Shown in pieces: positions 1-5,033 of a stretch of 5,363 nucleotides of DNA. This DNA is from an uncultured Micrococcales bacterium. Lineage in GTDB: Bacteria > Actinomycetota > Actinomycetes > S36-B12 > GCA-2699445. Every line of letters starts with the position of its first letter. Positions within the stretch are counted from its first letter, which is position 1. The position numbers were made by a program, and so were the translations under genes. The notes under the pieces are model-generated. The model had not been told where the DNA came from. It did no database searches and worked only from the letters and a program-made list of their open reading frames with translations. The stretch is from contig CAIWTL010000327.1 in the NCBI GenBank assembly GCA_903915555.1, positions 1 through 5,363 of the forward strand. Reading direction: 5' to 3'.

Positions 1-25
1 AAACCGCATATCGGACGCTGCGGCC
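1..25 (-). terminator. weak candidate terminator hairpin after the deformylase gene
   Basis: Reading the minus strand away from the deformylase stop codon, the arms CCGCA (23-19) and TGCGG (8-4) can pair across a 10-nt loop, and the second arm is followed by TTT at the window edge. Two G-U pairs could lengthen the stem. A 5-bp stem and a T-run cut off at three bases make this weak. The T-run may continue outside the window. It could equally be chance in GC-rich DNA. Confidence 0.25.
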
Positions 26-40
26 GGGGTCCGGGCATGC

Positions 41-595
41 TCACAGGCGCAGGTTCTCGAGTTCCTTGGCGTGGTCCTTGAGCACTCTGCGGCGGGCCTT
101 GGTCGAGATGCGGTCGATGTAGAGCATCCCGTTGAGGTGGTCGGTCTCGTGCTGCAGGCAGCGCGACATCAGGCCGGTGCCCGTCACCTCGATCGGGCGT
201 CCCTGTTCGTCCGCGCCCGTCACAGTGGCGGTCGTGGGTCGGGCGACCGCCGAGAACTGGTGCAGCACCGACAGGCATCCCTCCTCGTCGTCGTCCAGGC
301 GGCGCTCCGAGAGCGGGACCTCGACCAGGACGGGGTTGATGACGACACCGCGTCGGCGGACGTGGTCGGCATCGGGGCAGTCGTAGACGAAGACCCGACG
401 CGACACCCCGATCTGATTGGCCGCCAGCCCCACGCCGTCCGCGGCAGCCATGCTGGCGAACATGTCGGCGATCAGCTGCCCCAGCTCGTCGTCGAACTCG
501 GTGACCTCAGCGCACGGCGTGGTGAGGACGGGATCGGGATACTGCACGATCGGATGGACGCGACCCTGCTTGCCCGCGAAGCCTGGAGTGGACAC
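41..595 (-). CDS. def: peptide deformylase
   Basis: Removes the N-terminal formyl group from newly made proteins in the cytoplasm, at the ribosome exit; a metal hydrolase (Fe2+/Zn2+) of the polypeptide deformylase family. With the GTG start at 595 the protein is 184 aa, normal for the family. All three signature motifs are intact: GVGLAANQ at residues 54-61, EGCLS at 105-109 (metal ligand Cys107) and QHETDHLNG at 148-156 (ligands His149 and His153, catalytic Glu150). The reading frame stays open upstream to 784, but that part is low-complexity Pro/Arg/Gly sequence antisense to the neighbouring lipoprotein gene and is not deformylase-like. A later GTG at 547 would give MQYPDPVL and remove the first strand, so 595 is preferred; a -10-like hexamer exactly 6 nt before it supports this. 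The resulting N-terminus is about ten residues longer than the E. coli enzyme. Divergent from the sugar dehydrogenase gene. Function is near certain; the start is moderately sure. Confidence 0.95.
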   Translation of the reverse strand: MSTPGFAGKQGRVHPIVQYPDPVLTTPCAEVTEFDDELGQLIADMFASMAAADGVGLAANQIGVSRRVFVYDCPDADHVRRRGVVINPVLVEVPLSERRLDDDEEGCLSVLHQFSAVARPTTATVTGADEQGRPIEVTGTGLMSRCLQHETDHLNGMLYIDRISTKARRRVLKDHAKELENLRL

Positions 596-601
596 CGCCC
601 C

Positions 602-607
602 ACGATA
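602..607 (-). promoter_or_regulatory. candidate -10 element for a leaderless deformylase mRNA
   Basis: On the minus strand TATCGT (607-602) lies exactly 6 nt before the GTG start at 595, so transcription would be expected to begin at or next to the first base of the start codon. The hexamer keeps T1, A2, T3 and T6 of the TATAAT consensus. No clear TTGACA-like -35 is found 16-19 bp upstream. The six bases between (ggggcg) could alternatively act as a poorly placed Shine-Dalgarno site. Leaderless genes are common in Actinomycetota. Confidence 0.4.
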
Positions 608-630
608 GTGCGCGGTCCCGAGGGGCGGGT

Positions 631-636
631 CAGACT
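631..636 (+). promoter_or_regulatory. candidate -10 element for the sugar dehydrogenase lipoprotein gene
   Basis: CAGACT lies 6 nt before the GTG at 643, the same geometry as on the opposite strand for the deformylase. It matches TATAAT only at A2, A4 and T6, so it is weaker than its neighbour. The G-rich bases between it and the GTG touch the start codon and leave no spacing for ordinary Shine-Dalgarno pairing, which makes leaderless initiation the simpler reading. No recognisable -35. Confidence 0.28.
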
Positions 637-642
637 GGGGGA

Positions 643-1740
643 GTGACGATCCGACGCGCCGCCGCCCTGGCGGTGGGCACGGCGGTGCTCGCCCTGGGGT
701 CGGCGGCCTGCTCGCTGCCCCGCGACGAGAGTCCGTTCGACCCCCCACCTCCGGCGAGTGGCACCCCCGGTGCCGACGCGCCACGTGAGAGCGGCACGGT
801 CGCCCGCAATCTGGCCGTTCCCTGGGGTATGGCGAAGCTGCCCGACGGAGCCGTCCTGGTCACCAGTCGTGACACGGCGGCGATCAACCTCGTCTCCCCG
901 GACGACCGCTCGGCCACCGCCGGTTCGGTGGCGGGGGTGCGGCCCGAGGGAGAGGGCGGCCTGCTCGGCATCACGACGGACCGGTCCGGGTCGAGGGTGT
1001 TCGTCTACTACACCGCCGAGGAGGACAATCGGGTGGCCGCCCTGACCTGGGACGGCACCCGCCTGTCGGACCAGCGGGTGATCCTCACCGGGATCCCGAA
1101 GAACGTCTTCCACGACGGCGGCCGGATAGCGATCGGTCCTGACGGGCTGCTCTATGTGGCGACCGGCGACGCCGGGCAGCCGGAACTGGCGCAGGACCCG
1201 ACGAGCCTCGCGGGCAAGATCCTGCGGATCACCACCCGGGGAGAGCCGGCCGCGGACAACCCCGACCCCACCAGTGCCGTGTACTCCTCCGGTCACCGCA
1301 ACGTGCAGGGCTTGGCGTGGGATCGCGAGGGGAGGCTGTGGGCCAGTGAGTTCGGCGAGTCCGATGTCGACGAACTGAACCTCATCGTGGCGGGGGGGAA
1401 CTACGGCTGGCCGCAGTGCGAGGGCCCCTGCGGTGAGCCGGGGGTCATCGACCCGAAAGCAACGTGGTCACCGACCGCGACGGCGAGTCCCAGTGGCATG
1501 GCCATCGTGCGGGACTCGGCATGGATCGCCTCGCTGCGGGGTCAGGTCCTCTACCAGGTGCCGCTCGACGGCGAGGAGGCCGGCGAGCCGGTGGCCTGGT
1601 TCGGCAAGCAGTACGGGCGGCTGCGGGACGTCCTGGCCTATGACTCCGACACGTTGTGGGTCGCCACCGGCAACACCGACGGGCGCGGCGAGCCCGGACC
1701 GCTGGACGATCGCATCCTGTCCGTGGCGCTGCCAGGATGA
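643..1740 (+). CDS. PQQ-dependent sugar dehydrogenase, lipoprotein (GSDH family)
   Basis: Likely an extracytoplasmic quinoprotein that oxidises aldose sugars to lactones using pyrroloquinoline quinone, in the Pfam GSDH (glucose/sorbosone dehydrogenase) family. The 365-aa product is close in size to E. coli aldose dehydrogenase YliI and smaller than Acinetobacter soluble glucose dehydrogenase. Residues 1-22 form a signal peptide (RR near the start, then an Ala/Val/Leu stretch) ending in GSAAC, so Cys23 is the probable lipidation site, although Ser at -3 is not the classic lipobox residue. A Pro/Gly-rich linker (about 27-48) precedes a six-bladed beta-propeller. Family motifs are PWGMAKLPDG (60-69), GEGGLLGI (103-110), HDGGRIAIGPDGLLYVATGD (157-176, with the expected catalytic His157), GKILRI (191-196), SGHRNVQGLAWD (216-227, with the PQQ-contacting Arg-Asn pair) and GGNYGWP (251-257). 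No pqq biosynthesis gene is in the window. Family is secure; substrate is unknown and PQQ use is inferred from the family. The GTG start is chosen because it gives a complete signal peptide. Confidence 0.88.
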   Translation: MTIRRAAALAVGTAVLALGSAACSLPRDESPFDPPPPASGTPGADAPRESGTVARNLAVPWGMAKLPDGAVLVTSRDTAAINLVSPDDRSATAGSVAGVRPEGEGGLLGITTDRSGSRVFVYYTAEEDNRVAALTWDGTRLSDQRVILTGIPKNVFHDGGRIAIGPDGLLYVATGDAGQPELAQDPTSLAGKILRITTRGEPAADNPDPTSAVYSSGHRNVQGLAWDREGRLWASEFGESDVDELNLIVAGGNYGWPQCEGPCGEPGVIDPKATWSPTATASPSGMAIVRDSAWIASLRGQVLYQVPLDGEEAGEPVAWFGKQYGRLRDVLAYDSDTLWVATGNTDGRGEPGPLDDRILSVALPG

Positions 1741-1774
1741 GGGCTGTAGGGAATGGCGGCGGGCTCTTCGCCGT

Positions 1775-1780
1775 TAGCAT
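1775..1780 (+). promoter_or_regulatory. candidate -10 element of the pirin gene
   Basis: TAGCAT in the 82-bp gap between the sugar dehydrogenase stop and the pirin start matches TATAAT at four of six positions (T1, A2, A5, T6). It would place the transcription start near 1787 and give a 5' leader of about 36 nt carrying the Shine-Dalgarno site. I see no convincing -35 hexamer upstream. The near-palindrome at 1784-1795 would straddle the transcription start. Confidence 0.35.
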
Positions 1781-1783
1781 TGT

Positions 1784-1795
1784 TTGAACGCTCAA
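1784..1795. promoter_or_regulatory. 12-bp near-palindrome, candidate operator of the pirin gene
   Basis: TTGAACGCTCAA reads almost identically on both strands: TTGA/TCAA arms around a CG centre, with a single mismatched pair. It begins four bases after the candidate -10 hexamer and would overlap the predicted transcription start, the usual place for a repressor to act. Size and form suit a dimeric winged-helix regulator such as a MarR-type redox sensor, but no regulator gene is present in the window, so the binding protein is unknown. Confidence 0.35.
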
Positions 1796-1812
1796 CGACT
1801 TCGATCATCTCG

Positions 1813-1817
1813 GGAGG
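1813..1817 (+). promoter_or_regulatory. Shine-Dalgarno site that fixes the pirin start
   Basis: GGAGG lies 5 nt before the ATG at 1823. This is the clearest ribosome-binding site in the window and rules in favour of the ATG over the in-frame TTG at 1784, which has no such site and falls within the palindrome. Confidence 0.75.
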
Positions 1818-1822
1818 ACCAC

Positions 1823-2788
1823 ATGCCCGCAGCCACTGCCGACACCCTCACGCTGCCCCGGGTCGCCGCCGGCCCCGGCGACCGTCCCCGCCGCGTGAAG
1901 GTCGTCGCGACCGCGCCCCAGGGCCTCGAGGGGGAGGGATTCCCCGTTCGGCGGGCATTCGCCGGACTCGATCCGCGCGACGTCGACCCGTTCCTGATGA
2001 TGGACCAGATGGGCGAGGTGGAGTACGCGCCCGGGGAACCGAAGGGAACCCCCTGGCACCCCCACCGGGGATTCGAGACCTTCACCTACCTCATCGACGG
2101 GGAGTTCCTGCATCAGGACTCCAACGGAGGTGGCGGCACCATCCTGCCGGGCGGAACGCAGTACATGACGGCCGGTGACGGCATCCTCCACATCGAGACC
2201 CCGCCCGAGCACCTCGTCATGTCGGGGGGCCTGTTCCACGGTCTGCAACTGTGGATCAACCTTCCCAGCGACAAGAAGCGGATGGCCCCGCAGTACCAGG
2301 ATCTCCAGGGGCAGGATTCCGCGATGGTGGCCAGCGCGGACGGGGGCGCCCTCGTGCGGGTGCTGGCCGGTGAGGTGGCCGGGCATCAGGGCCCGGGTAT
2401 CTCCCACACCCCACTGGCGGTCACCCACGTGACGCTGTCCCCCGGCGCCCGGGTCGAGATCCCCTGGCGGCCTGACTTCAACGCCCTCGTCTACGTGCTC
2501 GCCGGCGCCGGGACCGTGGGCGCCGACGGGGTCGCGGTGCGGATGGGCCAGACGGCCGTCCTCGTGGACGGTGACACCGTCGTCGTCCAGGCCGATGAGT
2601 CCCAGGAGTCGCGCTCACCCCAGATGGAGGTCTTCATCATCGGAGGCGTCCCGCTACGGCAACCGGTCTTCCAGTACGGGCCGTTCGTGATGTCGACCAA
2701 GCAGGAGGTCATCGAGGCCTTCGAGGACTTCCAGGCTGGGCGCTTCGGTCACATCCCGCCGGAGGCGATCCAGCCGTTCCGGCCATAG
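1823..2788 (+). CDS. pirin-family bicupin protein
   Basis: A 321-aa protein of the pirin family, cytosolic, made of two cupin barrels. The N-terminal domain has the metal-binding set of pirins: His79 and His81 in HPHRGFET, and His123 and Glu125 in GDGILHIE. Flanking signatures are PFLMMDQMG (about 56-64), GGGGTILPGG (about 102-111) and HGLQLWINLP. The C-terminal Pirin_C domain follows (DFNALVYVLAG from about 218; GGVPL...YGPFVMST at about 274-292; a final helix with QAGRFG). Family members include nuclear Fe-binding pirin in animals and bacterial proteins with quercetin 2,3-dioxygenase activity such as E. coli YhhW; the physiological substrate in actinobacteria is not established. About 30 residues before the core form a Pro/Arg-rich lead. 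The gene has its own promoter region with a candidate operator. Its last 40 bp are antisense to the end of eutC. Family certain, role open. Confidence 0.9.
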   Translation: MPAATADTLTLPRVAAGPGDRPRRVKVVATAPQGLEGEGFPVRRAFAGLDPRDVDPFLMMDQMGEVEYAPGEPKGTPWHPHRGFETFTYLIDGEFLHQDSNGGGGTILPGGTQYMTAGDGILHIETPPEHLVMSGGLFHGLQLWINLPSDKKRMAPQYQDLQGQDSAMVASADGGALVRVLAGEVAGHQGPGISHTPLAVTHVTLSPGARVEIPWRPDFNALVYVLAGAGTVGADGVAVRMGQTAVLVDGDTVVVQADESQESRSPQMEVFIIGGVPLRQPVFQYGPFVMSTKQEVIEAFEDFQAGRFGHIPPEAIQPFRP

Positions 2789-3594
2789 CCTCGGTCCACC
2801 GGTGGCGACGGGTCGTCGTACTCCACGGTCAATCCCACGCCACTCGTGCGCCGGTCGATCATCGTGCGGATCAGCTCCGCTGCCCGGTCGGCGGCAATGG
2901 CGGGCGGTAGACCACCGGGGCGGATGTTGGAGATGCAGTTGCGGTCGGCATCCGTCAGGCCGCTGCGCGGCGCGTATTCGGCGTAGACGCTCAGCCCGTC
3001 GGGAGCGGACAGGCCAGGGCGCTCGCCCAGGACGATGACAGCGACCGCGACTCCCAGTGCCGCGCCGACATCATTCAGCAGGCCGACGCGGGCGAACGGA
3101 GCGATCACCACCGGTGCGACGTTCAGCGACTCCGCCAGCAGACGGCGGCGCAGATCGAGGACGAACCCGACGCCGTGGCGGTTGGCCGCGGTGGCCGACA
3201 GGCCATCGCTGAGGATGAGCACGACATCGGGGGAGTCGACCGCCTCCGCAGACAGCAACTCCCGGGCCGACCCCGACAGGCGCCGCCCCGCCTCCGGATG
3301 CCTGAGGTACTGGCCGCGGCCTCCGCTGCGGGTCGCGACCGGGACCGTTCGGACGCCGGCGGCGTCGAACTCCGCCATGAGCCGGTCCACCTCGAAGGCG
3401 GCGTGGACGGCCTCCCGGGCTTGGGCGTGATCGGACTGGAAGGCCAGGAGGTCGGCGGTCGTCATGGCTGTTCCGGTGCGGGCCAGCCCCACCCGCGCCG
3501 AGGTGACAGCGCCGAGGCTCGCCAGTCCCGGTGCGGTCCCCGCCGGGCGTCGGGCCGGTGCGGCGTCGGTTCCCGAGAGGTCGCCGGTGGTCAC
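2749..3594 (-). CDS. eutC: ethanolamine ammonia-lyase small (light) subunit
   Basis: Small subunit of the adenosylcobalamin-dependent enzyme that splits ethanolamine into acetaldehyde and ammonia; it packs against EutB and helps hold the cobalamin. At 281 aa it compares with 295 in E. coli. Conserved blocks are ARVGLARTGTA (33-43), LILSDGLSA (126-134), LGERPGLSAPDGLSVYAEY (189-207) and DADRNCISNIRPGGLPP (215-231). The GTG start at 3594 overlaps the eutB TGA in the 4-nt sequence GTGA, indicating translational coupling. The next in-frame ATG at 3465 would delete the conserved ARVG block and is rejected. The frame also stays open upstream to 4305, but that part is antisense/out-of-frame sequence within eutB. 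The N-terminal tail is short and Ala/Pro-rich compared with E. coli. The C-terminus runs about 25 residues past where E. coli EutC ends, and its last 13 codons, stop included, lie antisense to the 3' end of the pirin gene. Confidence 0.94.
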   Translation of the reverse strand: MTTGDLSGTDAAPARRPAGTAPGLASLGAVTSARVGLARTGTAMTTADLLAFQSDHAQAREAVHAAFEVDRLMAEFDAAGVRTVPVATRSGGRGQYLRHPEAGRRLSGSARELLSAEAVDSPDVVLILSDGLSATAANRHGVGFVLDLRRRLLAESLNVAPVVIAPFARVGLLNDVGAALGVAVAVIVLGERPGLSAPDGLSVYAEYAPRSGLTDADRNCISNIRPGGLPPAIAADRAAELIRTMIDRRTSGVGLTVEYDDPSPPVDRGYGRNGWIASGGM

Positions 3595-4970
3595 GATCGG
3601 GTCACCGCCACCAGCGGATGGTCGCGGGCCACGGGAAGCAGGTGGCCGTGTTCGTCCACGAGGCCGCTCTCGTGGAGCCACCCGTCGAACTCGGGCGCCG
3701 GGCGCCGGGCCAACTGTCGCTGGAGGAACGCGATGTCGTGATAACTGGTCGACTGGTACTCGAGCATGATGTCGTCGGCCCCCGGCACTCCCATGAAGTA
3801 GGTGCATCCCGCGACGGCCAACAGCGTCATGAGGTCGTCGGAGTCGTTCTGGTCGGCCTCGGCGTGGTTGGTGTAGCAGACGTCGCAGCCCATCGGCAGG
3901 CCCAGCACCTTGCCGCAGAAGTGGTCCTCGAGGCCGGCGCGCCGGATCTGTCGCCCGTCGTAGAGGTACTCGGGGCCGATGAAGCCCACGACCGTATTGA
4001 CCAGCAGCGGTGAGAAGTGACGCGCGACCCCGTAGGCCCGGGCTTCGAGCGTCTGTTGGTCGACGCCGTGATCGGCCCCGGCCGACAGACACGACCCCTG
4101 ACCGGTCTCGAAGTACATGACGTTGTCGCCGACCGTTCCGCGTTCGAGGGAGAGGGCGGCAGCGCGGGCTTCCACCAGCAGGGCGAGGTCGATGCCGAAG
4201 CTCCGGTTGGCGTCCTGCGTGCCGGCTATCGACTGGAAGACCAGGTCCACCGGAGCGCCCCGCTCGATGGCCGCCAGAGTGTTCGTGACATGCGTCAGGA
4301 CGCAACTCTGCGTCGGGATCGCGAATCGATGGATGACGTCGTCGAGAATCCGCAGCAGGTCGACCGTTCCTGTCACCGTGTCCATCGCCGGGTTGATCCC
4401 GATGCAGGCGTCTCCGCAGCCGAAGGTCAGCCCGTCCACGATCGACAGTGCGATCCCGGCGGGGTCATCGGTCGGGTGATTGGGTTGGATCCGCGACGAC
4501 AGACGTCCCGGCAGTCCGATGGTGTCCCGGAACGCCGTCACCACGGACACTTTCGATGCGACGGCGATGAGGTCCTGATTGCGCATCAGTTTCGATACGG
4601 CAGCCACCATCTCGGGGGTCAGCCCCGGTGCCAGCGCCGCCAGTTCCGCGCTGCCCACCTCGTAGGACAGGAGGTGGTCACGCAGTTCCCCCACTGTCAG
4701 GTGCGAGACAGGGGCGAAGGCCGCGGGATCGTGGGTGTCCAGGATGAGGCGGGTGACTTCGTCCTGCTCGTACGGGATCACGGGCTCCTCGAGGAAGGCG
4801 CGCAGTTCCACGTCGGCCAGACACAACTGCGCCGCGACGCGTTCCCGTTCGTCGGTCGCGGCGACACCGCTGAGTTCGTCACCGCTGCGTGCCGGGGACG
4901 CCTTGGCCAGTAGGTCTCGCAGTCCGTGGAACGTGAAACCCGTCGCTCCCACGGTCGCAGTCAGACGCAT
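3591..4970 (-). CDS. eutB: ethanolamine ammonia-lyase large (heavy) subunit
   Basis: Catalytic TIM-barrel subunit of ethanolamine ammonia-lyase, working with EutC and adenosylcobalamin to make acetaldehyde and ammonia. The product is 459 aa against 453 in E. coli and appears complete. Residues known in the E. coli enzyme to bind ethanolamine are all present: Arg160 and Gln162 in SSRIQPNHPTDD, Asn193 in CIGINPAMD, Glu288 in FETGQGSCLSAGAD and Asp363 in MGCDVCYTNHAEADQND. The N-terminal block with SGDELSGVAA is also typical. The ATG at 4970 is chosen because the first 30 residues match the usual family N-terminus. Upstream there is only a weak purine-rich stretch about 11 nt away, and AAGCAT (4983-4978) could be a -10 placing transcription close to the ATG. 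First gene of a two-gene operon with eutC. No shell-protein targeting extension is obvious, and no eutA, permease or shell gene is adjacent within the window. Confidence 0.96.
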   Translation of the reverse strand: MRLTATVGATGFTFHGLRDLLAKASPARSGDELSGVAATDERERVAAQLCLADVELRAFLEEPVIPYEQDEVTRLILDTHDPAAFAPVSHLTVGELRDHLLSYEVGSAELAALAPGLTPEMVAAVSKLMRNQDLIAVASKVSVVTAFRDTIGLPGRLSSRIQPNHPTDDPAGIALSIVDGLTFGCGDACIGINPAMDTVTGTVDLLRILDDVIHRFAIPTQSCVLTHVTNTLAAIERGAPVDLVFQSIAGTQDANRSFGIDLALLVEARAAALSLERGTVGDNVMYFETGQGSCLSAGADHGVDQQTLEARAYGVARHFSPLLVNTVVGFIGPEYLYDGRQIRRAGLEDHFCGKVLGLPMGCDVCYTNHAEADQNDSDDLMTLLAVAGCTYFMGVPGADDIMLEYQSTSYHDIAFLQRQLARRPAPEFDGWLHESGLVDEHGHLLPVARDHPLVAVTRS

Positions 4971-4986
4971 GTCGCCGATGCTTCCC

Positions 4987-5033
4987 TGCCGTGACCATGG
5001 GCTGCAACCGGGCGGGCGTGTAGCGTCACGGCA
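4987..5033. repeat. 9-bp inverted repeat in the eutB/collagen-like divergent gap
   Basis: TGCCGTGAC at 4987-4995 is the exact reverse complement of GTCACGGCA at 5025-5033, separated by 29 bp within a 62-bp divergent intergenic region. The left arm lies just upstream of a possible -10 of eutB; the right arm lies between the -10 and the ATG of the collagen-like gene and includes the A of that ATG. This could be a pair of regulator half-sites or chance in a GC-rich gap. The long spacer makes a transcriptional hairpin unlikely. Confidence 0.3.
5021..5026 (+). promoter_or_regulatory. candidate -10 element for a leaderless collagen-like gene
   Basis: TAGCGT ends 6 nt before the ATG at 5033, so the predicted transcription start falls on or beside the A of the start codon. 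It keeps T1, A2 and T6 of TATAAT. No Shine-Dalgarno sequence lies between it and the ATG, and no clear -35 hexamer is seen. The geometry repeats that of the deformylase promoter. Confidence 0.4.

Noticed and set aside
71..646. 191-codon plus-strand open frame opposite the deformylase gene
   Set aside because: Antisense to a gene with all deformylase motifs; the His/Arg/Val-rich translation resembles no known protein.
596..784. Upstream extension of the deformylase frame
   Set aside because: The added 63 residues are low-complexity Pro/Arg/Gly sequence antisense to the lipoprotein gene and its signal peptide; deformylases begin shortly before the PDPVL segment.
472..1296. 274-codon minus-strand open frame across the def/sugar dehydrogenase gap
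   Set aside because: It overlaps both well-supported genes in a shifted or antisense frame and would run through both core promoters; no family features.
1757..1773. CGGCG ... CGCCG hairpin after the sugar dehydrogenase gene
   Set aside because: The 5-bp stem with a 7-nt loop has no T-run after it and abuts the candidate pirin promoter; such short GC stems are frequent by chance here.
1784..1822. Pirin start at the in-frame TTG (1784)
   Set aside because: No Shine-Dalgarno site precedes it, it falls inside the palindrome, and the ATG at 1823 has GGAGG at good spacing.
2796..2805. Perfect 10-bp palindrome CCACCGGTGG near the pirin/eutC junction
   Set aside because: It has no loop or T-run, lies in the eutC coding sequence, and GC-rich palindromes of this length are expected occasionally; not a credible terminator or operator.
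3597..4305. Upstream part of the long minus-strand frame that continues into eutC
   Set aside because: It lies entirely within eutB in another frame, is dominated by Arg/Pro/Gly typical of shifted high-GC codons, and matches no family; the real eutC begins at the GTG at 3594.
4017..4913. 298-codon plus-strand open frame opposite eutB
   Set aside because: It is antisense to a fully conserved eutB gene, its composition is that of a shadow frame in GC-rich DNA, and it shows no recognisable domain.
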